From Lachnospiraceae bacterium (GTDB taxonomy: Bacteria > Bacillota_A > Clostridia > Lachnospirales > Lachnospiraceae): DNA of 64,000 nucleotides. This document shows positions 1 to 8,743 of the stretch, one piece after another. The position numbers were made by a program, and so were the translations under genes. Position 1 is the first letter of the stretch. Every line of letters begins with the position of its first letter. The stretch covers positions 32,906 to 96,905 of the forward strand of contig JAETQR010000011.1 of assembly GCA_021770615.1 (NCBI GenBank), read 5' to 3'. The notes beneath the pieces are model-generated. The model was not told where the DNA came from, ran no database searches, and was given only the letters and a program-made list of their open reading frames with translations.

Positions 1-3000
1 TTCTCAAACGCATCTACACTATCTTTGATATTCTGTTCCGTCATATTTTTAAACACGATGCTCTCTGTATCTGCCCCTGCCGCCCGGAATGCCCGCATCG
101 TATCATACTCACAGTTCGTCCCCGGGAATACCGGGATAAATACTTTTGGTCTTGCCACTTTATGGCTGCACACATAAATATCTTTTGTATCGTAAAGCCC
201 TGTATCGATTGTTTCCTTCATGACGCCCGAACGGGTCGGGAACACTTTTTCCAGCGTGTCTGTCCATGCAGTAATGGCTTCCTCCATGGAAATGCTTTCA
301 TCGGCATAGGTAAAGGCCGCATCCGGTACTACTTTTCCAATCAACTCATACGTGAGCCCAAGAGCCTTCACCTGATCCAGATCGGATGAAGCCATCTCAA
401 CCACAATATCACCATATGCCGGTCGGAAATAATCTTTCCATGGTCGGGAAGTATCAAATTCCACGCCAAGTTTATTTCCAAACGCCATTTTAGCTACCGC
501 CTCGGCGATGCCCTTTCCGGAAAGGGCATAAGCTGACTTCACGACACCTTCACGCATAAGTTTTGTGATTCCGGAATACAACTGCATGATAAATCTGAAA
601 TCCGGAAGATCGTACTCATCTTTCTTAATTCCAAATTTAACAAGAAGATTTCCCGCCTCTTTTAGCTCCGGTGTCACTACATCCGAAAGTTTTGCCACAT
701 CCACCGCAAAGGAACAAAGGGTCGGCGGAACATCGATATCATTAAACGTACCGGACATACTGTCTTTTCCACCGATCGATGGAAGTCCCAGTTTCATCTG
801 GGCATCATAAGCACCGAGCAGGGCGGCCATCGGCTCTCCCCACCGTGTGCTGTCCTCGGTCATTCGCTTAAAGTACTCTTGGAACGTAAAACGGATCTTC
901 GTAAAATCACCACCAGCAGCCACAATCTTTGCCACCGAGGTAAGAACAGCATATTCAGCGCCGTGATATGGACTCCAGCTCATCAGATAGGGATCCATAC
1001 CGTAGCTCATCATTGTTACCGTATCACATGCCCCGTCCAGAACCGGCAGTTTCGCGATCATCGTCTGGGTCGGGGTAAGCTGGTACTTACCACCGTAAGG
1101 CATATCTACTGTGCAGGCTCCGATGGAACTATCAAACATCTCCACCAGACCTTTTTTGGAACATACATTTAAGTCGCCCAGAGTCTGTAAAAAGGTCTGA
1201 CGGAAATCATCGCATACTTTCGTCTTCTCCAAATAATTATCGACCTTTTCCGGCATCTCCACAACGACATCCGTCTCCTGATGGGCGCCGTTTGTATCCA
1301 GAAATGCCCGGGAAATATTGACGATTTCCTTTCCTCTCCATTTGAGGATCAGACGGGGCTCTTTTGTCACAACGGCTACCGGGACTGCCTCTAAATTCTC
1401 CTCCTCCGCATAGGCAAGCATCTGATCGGCATCCTTCGGATCGACGACAATCGCCATACGCTCCTGGGATTCAGAGATCGCAAGCTCGGTACCATCAAGG
1501 CCGGCGTATTTTTTAGGAACTTTATCAAGGTCTACCGTGAGCCCGTCAGCAAGCTCTCCGATCGCCACCGACACACCGCCGGCGCCAAAATCATTACATT
1601 TCTTGATCAGACGGCTCACTTCTTCACGGCGGAATAGTCTCTGTATCTTACGCTCCGTCGGCGCATTTCCCTTCTGAACCTCCGCACCGCATGTATCGAT
1701 CGACTCTGTATTATGGGCCTTGGAAGAACCAGTAGCCCCTCCGCATCCATCACGCCCGGTACGCCCGCCGAGAAGGATGATGACGTCGTCCGGATCGGAA
1801 TTCTCGCGGATCACATTTTTACGCGGTGCTGCCCCCATCACCGCACCAATCTCCAGACGCTTTGCCACATAACCCGGATGATAAATTTCATCGACAAGGC
1901 CGGTCGCAAGCCCGATCTGGTTTCCATAAGAACTGTATCCACTGGCCGCTCCTGTCACGATCTTTCTCTGCGCCAGTTTTCCCTCCATCGTCTCTTTCAA
2001 CGATTTCGTCGGGTCTGCCGCTCCGGTCACACGCATCGCCTGATACACATATCCACGTCCCGACAGCGGATCCCGGATCGCGCCACCGAGACAGGTCGCT
2101 GCACCACCAAACGGCTCGATCTCCGTCGGATGGTTATGCGTCTCATTTTTAAAGAACACAAGCCACTCTTCTTCCACCGGACCTCTTCCGTCGTCATGAT
2201 CGATCTCTACCGGAACGACGATCGAACAGGCATTGATCTCATCTGAAACTTCCATATCCTCCAGCTTCCCGTCAGCCCGGAGCTTTTTCATCGCCATCAG
2301 CGCGATATCCATCAGGGATACGAATTTATCATCTCTTCCTTTATAGATGACATCATGGTCATGTTTATACCGCTCAAATGCTTCCCTGACCGGTTTGGTA
2401 TAGTCTCCCTCCTCAAAGCGGATATTCTTAAGTTCTGTGAGGAATGTCGTATGGCGGCAGTGATCGGACCAGTACGTATCAAGTACACGGATCTCCGTCA
2501 TGCTCGGGTCTCTGTTCTCCTCACCTCTGAAATAATTCTGTATATGGAGAAAATCTTTGAACGTCATAGCAAGGCCGAGCGAATCATACAACTTTTTCAA
2601 CTCCGTCTCCGGCATATCCTTGAAACCATCAAAGATAATCACATCTGCCGGCTCTTCAAACTCCGTAACAAGTGTGTCCGGTACCGTCTCATCCGTCTCC
2701 CTTGAATCAACCGGGTTGATGCAGTATTCTTTAATCCTTGCAAAATCTTCCTCATTGAGCTTCCCACTGAGGACATATGTCGTCGCCGAGCGGATCACCG
2801 GCTCTTCACTCTCATTCAGAAGCTTGACGCACTGCTCTGCGGAATCTGCCCTCTGGTCAAACTGTCCCGGAAGATATTCTACTGAAAATACTTTGTCACC
2901 GTCTTTTTTCTCAAATCCGCCCTCATACACATGATCCACCGGCGGCTCTGAAAATACTGTATCAAGTGCCTTTTTATAAGTATTTTCCCCGATTCCCTCC

Positions 3001-3137
3001 ACATCATAGCGAATCAGTACTCTCACCTGCTCCAGTTCACGGATGCCAAGGTACTCCCTGACCTCCTTTTTCAGATCTTTTGCCGCAACCGCATAATCCT
3101 CTTTTTTTTCTACATAAATCCGCTTAACCTCTGCCAT
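1..3137 (-). CDS. purL: Phosphoribosylformylglycinamidine synthase, single-chain PurL (3' end outside window)
   Basis: Fourth step of purine synthesis: FGAR plus glutamine and ATP give FGAM. About 1,045 codons are present. An N-terminal PurS-like part is followed by the AIR-synthase-type ATP domains, with SDHCRHTTF near residue 240, FKNETHNHPTEIEPFGGAATCLGG near 330 and GGRTGRDGCGG near 450. A second domain carries GIGGKDSMSG-like sequence, here SIGGKDSMSG, near 785. The class I glutamine amidotransferase domain starts near residue 1000 (KVFIPVFPGTNCEYD), and the window ends before its catalytic Cys. Single-chain clostridial PurL is about 1,250 residues, so roughly 200 are missing only because of the window edge. 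The ATG at 3137 follows AGGAGAGACAGGC, a good ribosome site. It lies 25 bp behind the foldase gene and is probably cotranscribed with it. No purine riboswitch is visible. Confidence 0.96.
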   Translation of the reverse strand, partial: MAEVKRIYVEKKEDYAVAAKDLKKEVREYLGIRELEQVRVLIRYDVEGIGENTYKKALDTVFSEPPVDHVYEGGFEKKDGDKVFSVEYLPGQFDQRADSAEQCVKLLNESEEPVIRSATTYVLSGKLNEEDFARIKEYCINPVDSRETDETVPDTLVTEFEEPADVIIFDGFKDMPETELKKLYDSLGLAMTFKDFLHIQNYFRGEENRDPSMTEIRVLDTYWSDHCRHTTFLTELKNIRFEEGDYTKPVREAFERYKHDHDVIYKGRDDKFVSLMDIALMAMKKLRADGKLEDMEVSDEINACSIVVPVEIDHDDGRGPVEEEWLVFFKNETHNHPTEIEPFGGAATCLGGAIRDPLSGRGYVYQAMRVTGAADPTKSLKETMEGKLAQRKIVTGAASGYSSYGNQIGLATGLVDEIYHPGYVAKRLEIGAVMGAAPRKNVIRENSDPDDVIILLGGRTGRDGCGGATGSSKAHNTESIDTCGAEVQKGNAPTERKIQRLFRREEVSRLIKKCNDFGAGGVSVAIGELADGLTVDLDKVPKKYAGLDGTELAISESQERMAIVVDPKDADQMLAYAEEENLEAVPVAVVTKEPRLILKWRGKEIVNISRAFLDTNGAHQETDVVVEMPEKVDNYLEKTKVCDDFRQTFLQTLGDLNVCSKKGLVEMFDSSIGACTVDMPYGGKYQLTPTQTMIAKLPVLDGACDTVTMMSYGMDPYLMSWSPYHGAEYAVLTSVAKIVAAGGDFTKIRFTFQEYFKRMTEDSTRWGEPMAALLGAYDAQMKLGLPSIGGKDSMSGTFNDIDVPPTLCSFAVDVAKLSDVVTPELKEAGNLLVKFGIKKDEYDLPDFRFIMQLYSGITKLMREGVVKSAYALSGKGIAEAVAKMAFGNKLGVEFDTSRPWKDYFRPAYGDIVVEMASSDLDQVKALGLTYELIGKVVPDAAFTYADESISMEEAITAWTDTLEKVFPTRSGVMKETIDTGLYDTKDIYVCSHKVARPKVFIPVFPGTNCEYDTMRAFRAAGADTESIVFKNMTEQNIKDSVDAFE

Positions 3138-3162
3138 GCCTGTCTCTCCTATCTTATCCTGC

Positions 3163-4326
3163 TTACTGTACCCTGGTATAGGAACCAAGTTTTACGCGCC
3201 CCTTCCAGTAACTCTGTACCTCCGTTGAATATCCCGGGGAAATCTGATCAAACCTTTCATTAAACAGCTTTGTCTCTTCTGTGCTGATCACAGATTCACA
3301 CTCATTATCATAAGCCTCACTGTCGTCGTTATTTACCATTTTTACAAAATAATAGCCATCTTCTCCCTCGATGACATCCGAAATCTCATCGTTATTCATC
3401 TTGATCAGTTTTTTACGGAGCTTACTCGTAAGGAAGCTGGAATCCTTCATATCCTTCTGGACCAGATCCTGGCTCTGCGGCCCCTGTATGCCTGTGGTAT
3501 CATTTTCTTCAAGAAGTTTCGAGAAATCCTCAGCTGTCGCCGCTTTTTCTTTCAGCGCCTTCATATTTTCCAGATTCAGCTGTTTCTGCTCCTCTGTCAC
3601 ATCTGTCTGCTCATCCCCACTTCCTGTTTTATTGCTCACTTTATAATACTGCAGGGTATATTGATGATAATCTTCCTTTTTCACAGTCGCTTTTAATGCT
3701 TCCCTGTCGATCCCGCTCTCTGAAATGATCACCTGTCTGTACTTTTCTGCCAGCGCATTTTTTTCAAAAACCTCTGTCAGCGTCTTTTCATCCAGACCGG
3801 CTATCTTCTTCTGTCCGTCTGCCATTCCCTCGATTGCTTCCTTTACATCGTCTGCACATGCCTTTTTCTCTTCATCTGTAAGTGTATAACCAAGTTTCTC
3901 AGCCTCCATACAAAGTATTTCACGCTGCTTGATCGAATCCATGACTGACTTTTTCGCCGCGGATGCACCATTTCTCCCTGCATCATCGACATCTTCCATC
4001 TCCCAGTACGTACTGCCATACATCTGCTGGTACAAAGATTCATATCCGTTATACTGTGCTTCTACCAGATAAATATTATAAACTGCTTCTTTCATATATA
4101 CGGTTCTCGTCACGCTGGAACCACTGGCATTTGTCCCCGTTACTTTCAGGATCGCACGCGGCCTGAGCTGCATATAACACACCCCGGCACACAATATAAC
4201 GATCGCTGCAAGTCCGATCGCCAGTAAAATCTTATTTTTCGAAGAAGTAAGAGAACCTCCTGAACTTTTTTGTCTCTTTTCTACTCCTACTCCGCCGTTC
4301 TTTGCCAATTTTTTTGAGTTATTCAT
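3163..4326 (-). CDS. Membrane-anchored PrsA/SurA-like peptidyl-prolyl isomerase (foldase)
   Basis: 387 residues if started at the ATG at 4326, which has GGAGGAAAAGG just upstream; an in-frame upstream start would add 18 residues without a ribosome site. A lysine-rich cytoplasmic start is followed by one membrane segment near residues 30-52 (LLAIGLAAIVILCAGVCY), then an outside domain. The order is SurA_N-like helical chaperone region (about 95-250) and a parvulin-like C-terminal region (about 250-365, with FSKLLEENDT and GEDGYYFVKMVN). Family knowledge: such proteins help exported proteins fold outside the membrane. The parvulin part is divergent, so isomerase activity is uncertain. It is the first gene of a likely operon with purL, which is an odd functional pairing. 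Confidence 0.75.
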   Translation of the reverse strand: MNNSKKLAKNGGVGVEKRQKSSGGSLTSSKNKILLAIGLAAIVILCAGVCYMQLRPRAILKVTGTNASGSSVTRTVYMKEAVYNIYLVEAQYNGYESLYQQMYGSTYWEMEDVDDAGRNGASAAKKSVMDSIKQREILCMEAEKLGYTLTDEEKKACADDVKEAIEGMADGQKKIAGLDEKTLTEVFEKNALAEKYRQVIISESGIDREALKATVKKEDYHQYTLQYYKVSNKTGSGDEQTDVTEEQKQLNLENMKALKEKAATAEDFSKLLEENDTTGIQGPQSQDLVQKDMKDSSFLTSKLRKKLIKMNNDEISDVIEGEDGYYFVKMVNNDDSEAYDNECESVISTEETKLFNERFDQISPGYSTEVQSYWKGRVKLGSYTRVQ

Positions 4327-4370
4327 CCTTTTCCTCCAAAACGATATATTTGTACAAGCATACATTGAAT

Positions 4371-4400
4371 ATTTTATCATATCCCCTTATGCACAGTCAA
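4371..4400 (-). promoter_or_regulatory. Sigma-A-type promoter of the foldase-purL operon
   Basis: On the minus strand, TTGACT (4395-4400) and TAAAAT (4371-4376, preceded by TGA) are separated by 18 bp and lie 45 bp upstream of the foldase start codon. Confidence 0.55.
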
Positions 4401-4497
4401 GCCACGGAAATCATTTTTCAGTAGGTTTTCAGCAGTTATCATTTGGGGTTGATGAAACCCTGCAGCAGCGCAAATCTACTTCACAAGATCAAGGCAC

Positions 4498-4518
4498 AAA
4501 AAAAGGGCTTTGACGCCC
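4498..4518 (-). terminator. Intrinsic terminator after tRNA-Leu
   Basis: GGGC-GTCAAA-GCCC hairpin followed by a run of seven T on the minus strand, about 20 nt beyond the tRNA 3' end. Confidence 0.7.
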
Positions 4519-4538
4519 AAATTTTAAGAAATAGAAAA

Positions 4539-4622
4539 TGCAGGAAAAGGGACTTGAACCCTCATGGTATTGCTACCACACGGACCTGAACCGTGCGCGT
4601 CTGCCAATTCCGCCATTCCTGC
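4539..4622 (-). tRNA. tRNA-Leu (anticodon CAG)
   Basis: The minus strand reads GCAGGAA at the 5' end pairing with UUCCUGC at the 3' end. The D-arm contains GGCAGACGCG. The anticodon stem CACGG/CCGUG holds the loop UUCAGGU, giving anticodon CAG (codon CUG). A variable arm (GUGGUAGCAAUACCAU) marks a type II tRNA such as Leu, and the T-loop is GGUUCAAGUCC. No CCA is encoded; the next base gives discriminator A. Confidence 0.96.
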
Positions 4623-4632
4623 ATGCCTATTT

Positions 4633-4661
4633 AAAATATCACAAATTTTCTGAAAAGTCAA
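4633..4661 (-). promoter_or_regulatory. Promoter of tRNA-Leu
   Basis: Minus strand TTGACT, 17 bp, TATTTT, ending about 11 bp before the tRNA 5' end, the usual distance for a stable RNA promoter. Confidence 0.65.
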
Positions 4662-4756
4662 CAAAAAATGTTATAGAATTTCAAGAAATTTTATAGTATA
4701 CTAGATTTACGGAATCATATTTTTAAGATGCGCAGTGCGCAGGATTGGAGATTATC

Positions 4757-5122
4757 ATGGGTATTAATGTAGGAATGCTTATATTTGGCCTTTTTGACGG
4801 CGGACTTGCTTTTACCGTTGTTTTCTGCCTTCTGAAAGCGAGATTTAAAGGCAAAAAAATCGGACGGATACTGGGAACGATACTGGGGACGATCATTTTT
4901 TCCGTGTACATCGCTCTGTTCGTCTGGTTCAACACGCCCGGTGTAAGGGTAAATCCTGATTTCAGAAATCTGGTTTATGCCGCGCCGATCGTGCTGTCTG
5001 TACTTCTCACTGTTCTGGTTCTTTTATCACTTCCACAGGAAAAAACAGATGAGGAGAACGAAGAGGAATCTGAGAACGGGGCAGAAGAATCTGAGACTAC
5101 AGCTGCAGAAGAAAGTGCATAA
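4757..5122 (+). CDS. Small membrane protein with acidic tail, unknown function
   Basis: 121 residues from the ATG at 4757, which has GGAG six bases upstream; the open frame extends to a TTG at 4745 with no ribosome site. Three hydrophobic segments can be seen (about residues 2-22, 36-57 and 72-93), with basic residues between the first two (KARFKGKK). The tail is Glu-rich (EENEEESENGAEESE), so the C-terminus is strongly acidic. A TATACT -10-like box lies at 4697-4702 but the -35 is poor. I do not recognise a family. It sits next to the phosphoribosyltransferase gene but that gene has its own promoter. Confidence 0.65.
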   Translation: MGINVGMLIFGLFDGGLAFTVVFCLLKARFKGKKIGRILGTILGTIIFSVYIALFVWFNTPGVRVNPDFRNLVYAAPIVLSVLLTVLVLLSLPQEKTDEENEEESENGAEESETTAAEESA

Positions 5123-5130
5123 CCGAAAAA

Positions 5131-5159
5131 TTGCCAAACAATCCAATATATGGTAAAAT
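5131..5159 (+). promoter_or_regulatory. Promoter of the phosphoribosyltransferase gene
   Basis: TTGCCA (5131-5136), 17 bp spacer, TAAAAT (5154-5159), 28 bp before the start codon at 5188. A start codon at 5131 would overlap this promoter. Confidence 0.6.
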
Positions 5160-5187
5160 AGACCAACAAAATAAAAGGAGGTATCTT

Positions 5188-5829
5188 ATGTTAAGAAATG
5201 CGATCAAAATCCCATCCCGGGTAAATAACAAAATCGTTCTCAAGGTGGTGCCGGGGCATTTTGCCACAAACCATTCACATATTAATTATTATATGGATAT
5301 GACGAGACTGAAAGTCGGACAGCGTGAAGCCAGTCAGGTTGCCTCTACGATGGCAAAAGACTACCAGTACAGCACCCCTATCGATACGATCATCTGTATG
5401 GATGGCTGCTACATGATCGGGGCATATCTCGCAGAACGTCTGACTGAGGCCGGGGTCATATCCATGAACGCCCATCAGAGTATCTATGTGATCGAGCCGG
5501 AATTTGATACAAACGGACAGCTGATCTTCCGGGACAATATCCAGCCGATGGTTCATGGAAAAAATGTTCTTCTTCTTCTTGCCTCAGCTACGACAGGAAA
5601 AACGATTGCAAAAAGTCTGGAATGTATCCAGTATTATGGCGGGATCATCCAGGGGATCTCTGCAATATTCAGCGCTGCTGACCAGATTGAGGGGCATTCC
5701 ATCAATTCCGTCTTCAGCACAGAAGATTTTGCAGACTATCAGTCTTTCAACCAGACTGAATGCCCATTCTGCAGAGCGAACCAGAATATCGACGCCATTG
5801 TAAACAGTTACGGATATTCCCGGTTATAA
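5188..5829 (+). CDS. Orotate phosphoribosyltransferase-like protein
   Basis: 213 residues from the ATG at 5188, seven bases after AAAGGAGG. The fold is that of type I phosphoribosyltransferases: a hood region in the N-terminus, an acidic strand (DTIICMDGCYMIGAYLAERL) near residue 67, and a PRPP-loop-like strand (NVLLLLASATTGKTI) near residue 130, where classical enzymes have VxxxDDxxTTGxT. The loop keeps TTGKT but lacks the DD pair. The C-terminus has CPFC (about residue 193), a possible metal knuckle. Related proteins are annotated as orotate phosphoribosyltransferase-like. The missing acidic pair means the substrate is not certain. It is transcribed alone. Confidence 0.7.
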   Translation: MLRNAIKIPSRVNNKIVLKVVPGHFATNHSHINYYMDMTRLKVGQREASQVASTMAKDYQYSTPIDTIICMDGCYMIGAYLAERLTEAGVISMNAHQSIYVIEPEFDTNGQLIFRDNIQPMVHGKNVLLLLASATTGKTIAKSLECIQYYGGIIQGISAIFSAADQIEGHSINSVFSTEDFADYQSFNQTECPFCRANQNIDAIVNSYGYSRL

Positions 5830-5950
5830 AAAGGTGCGCCTGAAAAACGCCCACCAAGGAACTGAAGTTCCTCCCAAGTTTGCCTGTCGGCAAACTTGCT
5901 CCGCATAATGGAGAACTTTCCTATCAAAATAAAAAGGTGCGCCTGAAAAA
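5828..5950. repeat. Hairpin-rich intergenic block bounded by a 20-bp direct repeat
   Basis: AAAAAGGTGCGCCTGAAAAA occurs at 5828-5847 and again at 5931-5950. Between the copies are two more perfect inverted repeats: AGGAAC-tgaa-GTTCCT (about 5858-5873) and CAAGTTTGCC-tgtc-GGCAAACTTG (5875-5898). No gene is encoded. Confidence 0.7.
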
Positions 5951-5989
5951 GCGTCTCCAAAGCCAAAATAGCTCTGGAGACGCTTTTTT
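5946..5989. terminator. Bidirectional intrinsic terminator
   Basis: AAAAAGCGTCTCCA pairs with TGGAGACGCTTTTTT around a 15-nt loop. It separates the convergent phosphoribosyltransferase and ThiF-like genes and has T-runs on both strands. Confidence 0.8.
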
Positions 5990-5999
5990 ACTAAAATGT

Positions 6000-6764
6000 T
6001 CAGGATTTCTCTTGACTTCTCTGCCCACACGCCCTGCACTCCGGATTTCTCTGAGGAAATTTTATTTTTCGGAACTCCATCGTCAATGCGTCTACCGTAA
6101 GCATCTGTCCGGTAAGCAATTCCCCAACCCCCAGCACATACTTAACTGCCTCCATACTCTGCATCGTCCCGATGATACCTGCCATACAACCGATCACTCC
6201 CGTCTCACGGCATGTGGGAACACTCCCGGGCTCGGGCGGTTTTTCAAAAATGCAGCGGTAGCAGGGGCCTTTCCCCGGCACATAAGTCATGAGCTGTCCG
6301 CGAAACGCCTGGATCCCTCCATGTGAAAAAGCCTTCCCGAGTTCCACACAGACATCGTTGATCAAAAATTTTGTATCAAAGTTATCTGTCGCATCGATCA
6401 CAAAGTCATATTTATTAAATATAGATTTAGCATTTTCCGCATCCAGACGCACATTATATGTTTCTACTCTTACATCCGGGTTTATCATGCAAATCCGTTT
6501 CCTTGCCGATGCGGTCTTCGGCAGCCCAATACTGTCCACAGAATGAATGATCTGTCTTTGCAGATTTGTTAAATCTACATTATCATCATCTACGATCCCA
6601 ATCGTCCTGACACCTGCCGCTGCCAGATACATAGCAGCCGGTGAACCAAGTCCACCGGCCCCTATGATCAAAATACGGGAAGAAAGAAGTTTTTCCTGAC
6701 CTTCTTTTCCGACCTTCTCTAACAGAATATGCCGGGAATAACGTTCCATCTGTTCCTCATTCAT
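6000..6764 (-). CDS. ThiF/MoeB/HesA-family E1-like adenylyltransferase
   Basis: 254 residues, the normal size for stand-alone ThiF or MoeB. It has the nucleotide-binding GAGGLGSPAAMYLAAAG (about residues 36-52), the DDDNVDLTNLQRQ segment (57-70), the ATDNFDTKFLIND motif (125-138), and two CxxC pairs (CYRC and CRAC) that bind structural zinc. Family knowledge: it adenylates the C-terminal glycine of a small ubiquitin-like sulfur carrier for thiamine or molybdopterin synthesis. No ThiS, MoaD or other pathway gene lies here, so the partner cannot be named. It follows FprA by 11 bp and likely shares its transcript. Confidence 0.85.
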   Translation of the reverse strand: MNEEQMERYSRHILLEKVGKEGQEKLLSSRILIIGAGGLGSPAAMYLAAAGVRTIGIVDDDNVDLTNLQRQIIHSVDSIGLPKTASARKRICMINPDVRVETYNVRLDAENAKSIFNKYDFVIDATDNFDTKFLINDVCVELGKAFSHGGIQAFRGQLMTYVPGKGPCYRCIFEKPPEPGSVPTCRETGVIGCMAGIIGTMQSMEAVKYVLGVGELLTGQMLTVDALTMEFRKIKFPQRNPECRACGQRSQEKS

Positions 6765-6775
6765 ATGTATCTTCC

Positions 6776-7948
6776 TTATTTAGATAAAATTTCATCGGCC
6801 AGCTTGTCCATTGCCGCCATAGTCTCATCATTCATCGTTGATCTGATCGTTATGACTTCCTCACATATATTGAGATTCTTCATTTCATCCAACATCGCTT
6901 TCATCTGTTTTGCTGCCATCGGCGCCCACGTACCATTTTCCATGATGCCAACAACCCGGTTCTGGTAATTCTTGCTTTTCAGGTGATGCAGGAAATCTTC
7001 CATCACAGGGAACACACCACCATCGTATGTAGCGGCAGCCACGATCATCTTATCGTAACGGAACGCATCTTCGATCACCTCTGCCATATCTTCTCTTGAC
7101 AGATCGCTTACTACTACTTTCGGAGCGCCCTTTTTCTCCAGGATCCCGCCAAGTGCCTTTGCAGCTTCCGCTGTATTTCCATGGATGGAAGCGTATGCAA
7201 CAAGAATCCCTTTGTCCTCTGGTTTATAACTGCTCCACGTATTATATTTTTCAATATAATATGCTAAATCCTCTTTTAATATCGGGCCATGCAACGGACA
7301 GATCATCGCAATATCCAATGCCGCTGCCTTTTTCAAAAGTGCCTGAACCTGAGCGCCATACTTTCCTACGATATTAAAATAATAACGTCTCGCCTCGCAT
7401 GCCCAGTCCTCTCCCTCTGTCAAACTAAGCGCACCGAACTTTCCAAAACCATCTGCGGAAAAGAGAATCTTTTCCGACTGCTCATAAGTAACCATAACCT
7501 CCGGCCAGTGAACCATCGGCGCCATAAAAAACTGTAATGTATGCTTACCCAGGGAAATCGTATCCCCCTCCTTGACCTCGACCTTTCTGTCTGACAGATC
7601 GAGTTTAAAAAATTGTCCCATCATAGAAAATGTCTTGGCATTTCCGATGATTTTCATATCCGGATATTTTTCAGCGGCCTTCTGTATGTTTGCCGCATGA
7701 TCCGGTTCCATATGAGAGACAACAAGATACTCTGGCTTTTTATCACCAAGCGCCTTCTCCACATTTGCAAACCATTCATCCGTAGCGCGTTTATCTACTG
7801 TATCCATGATCGTAGTCTTTTCATCCAAGATCACATACGAATTATAGGAAACTCCTTCCGGCACCACATACTGGCTTTCGAACAAATCAAGTGTCGTATC
7901 ATCTGCACCTACATAAATAATTGAATCTGTAATTACGGTATCTTTCAC
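6776..7948 (-). CDS. fprA: FprA-type flavodiiron protein
   Basis: 390 residues, the usual length for an A-type flavoprotein. The N-terminal metallo-beta-lactamase domain keeps the di-iron ligands H79-x-E81-x-D83-H84 (HMEPDH), a His in MVHWPEVM, Asp in SADGFG and His in CPLHGP. The C-terminal flavodoxin domain starts near 250 (ILVAYASIHGNTAEAA, FMN phosphate loop) with AAATYDGGVFP and GIMENGTWAP. It reduces O2 (or NO) to water (or N2O) using electrons from rubredoxin or a similar donor, protecting strict anaerobes. The start is GTG at 7948 with AAAGGA eight bases upstream. Confidence 0.94.
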   Translation of the reverse strand: MKDTVITDSIIYVGADDTTLDLFESQYVVPEGVSYNSYVILDEKTTIMDTVDKRATDEWFANVEKALGDKKPEYLVVSHMEPDHAANIQKAAEKYPDMKIIGNAKTFSMMGQFFKLDLSDRKVEVKEGDTISLGKHTLQFFMAPMVHWPEVMVTYEQSEKILFSADGFGKFGALSLTEGEDWACEARRYYFNIVGKYGAQVQALLKKAAALDIAMICPLHGPILKEDLAYYIEKYNTWSSYKPEDKGILVAYASIHGNTAEAAKALGGILEKKGAPKVVVSDLSREDMAEVIEDAFRYDKMIVAAATYDGGVFPVMEDFLHHLKSKNYQNRVVGIMENGTWAPMAAKQMKAMLDEMKNLNICEEVITIRSTMNDETMAAMDKLADEILSK

Positions 7949-8008
7949 AATATCATTCCTTTCCTTGTATATATGTTCATTGTTTATATTAAAAATATAA
8001 ATCTGAAT

Positions 8009-8560
8009 TTAATTTTTTAGATCTTTTATGCCTCCATGCAATTTATCTTTCTCTGACAGCATCACCTGCACTCCTTCCTCCAACGGCCATTCGATCCCGA
8101 TATCAGGATCGTCCCACCGTATTCCACCCTCATCTTCCGGATGATAAAACTCCGTACATTTATAGGCAAAAACTGCTGTCTCTGACAAAACCAGATACCC
8201 ATGGGCAAAGCCTTCTGATACATAAAACTGCTTCTTATTTTCATCTGAAAGAACCACACCAAACCATTTCCCATAAGTCTTAGAACCTTTCCGGATATCA
8301 ACCGCCACATCAAAAACCTCGCCGGACAGTACTCTCACAAGCTTCCCCTGCGGGAATCTCTTTTGAAAATGAAGCCCACGCAAAACACCTTTTCCGGACA
8401 TCGACTGGTTGTCCTGTACAAAGTCCATATCCAAACCAAATTCAGAAAACTCCTGTTTATTATATGTCTCTACAAAATACCCCCGTTCGTCCCCAAATAC
8501 CTTCGGTTCGATCACGTACAACCCCTCGATCCCGCAAGGTGTTACTTTTATTTTCGCCAT
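8009..8560 (-). CDS. rfbC: dTDP-4-dehydrorhamnose 3,5-epimerase
   Basis: 183 residues. The cupin fold is recognised from FGDERGYFVETYN near the N-terminus, QDNQSMSGKGVLRGLHFQ (catalytic His in RGLHFQ, about residue 60), KLVRVLSGEVFDVAVDIRKGS, and YVSEGFAHGYLVLSE. It epimerises C3 and C5 of dTDP-4-keto-6-deoxyglucose on the way to dTDP-L-rhamnose. The ATG at 8560 has AAGGAG eight bases upstream; a GTG three codons earlier would sit on top of that site. rfbA, rfbB and rfbD are not adjacent, so the rest of the pathway must be elsewhere. Confidence 0.94.
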   Translation of the reverse strand: MAKIKVTPCGIEGLYVIEPKVFGDERGYFVETYNKQEFSEFGLDMDFVQDNQSMSGKGVLRGLHFQKRFPQGKLVRVLSGEVFDVAVDIRKGSKTYGKWFGVVLSDENKKQFYVSEGFAHGYLVLSETAVFAYKCTEFYHPEDEGGIRWDDPDIGIEWPLEEGVQVMLSEKDKLHGGIKDLKN

Positions 8561-8620
8561 CGCTTTCACTCCTTCTTGCCCTTACAAAGGACCCTTTACC
8601 TCTCTTTTACAACCATATAT

Positions 8621-8649
8621 AGTATAATATTATTATCCGAAACTATCAA
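8621..8649 (-). promoter_or_regulatory. rfbC promoter
   Basis: Minus strand TTGATA (8644-8649), 17 bp, TATACT (8621-8626), a near-consensus sigma-A promoter 61 bp before the ATG. It is back-to-back with the tyrA promoter. Confidence 0.75.
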
Positions 8650-8655
8650 TAGTTA

Positions 8656-8684
8656 TTTACAGAAAAGTTAAATTGCGTTAAAAT
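8656..8684 (+). promoter_or_regulatory. tyrA promoter
   Basis: TTTACA (8656-8661), 17 bp, TAAAAT (8679-8684). Only six bases separate it from the -35 of the divergent rfbC promoter, so the two could interfere. Confidence 0.5.
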
Positions 8685-8743
8685 AGTATTATATTTGCGT
8701 GGCAAACGATTACACACTACCAGAGAAAGGCATGGTAATCTGT

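Noticed and set aside
1713..2246. Long plus-strand open frame opposite purL
   Set aside because: It lies fully antisense to highly conserved PurL sequence and its protein has no family look; it is a shadow frame.
3138..3162. Purine riboswitch in front of purL
   Set aside because: Only 25 bp separate purL from the foldase gene; there is no room for an aptamer and none is seen before the foldase.
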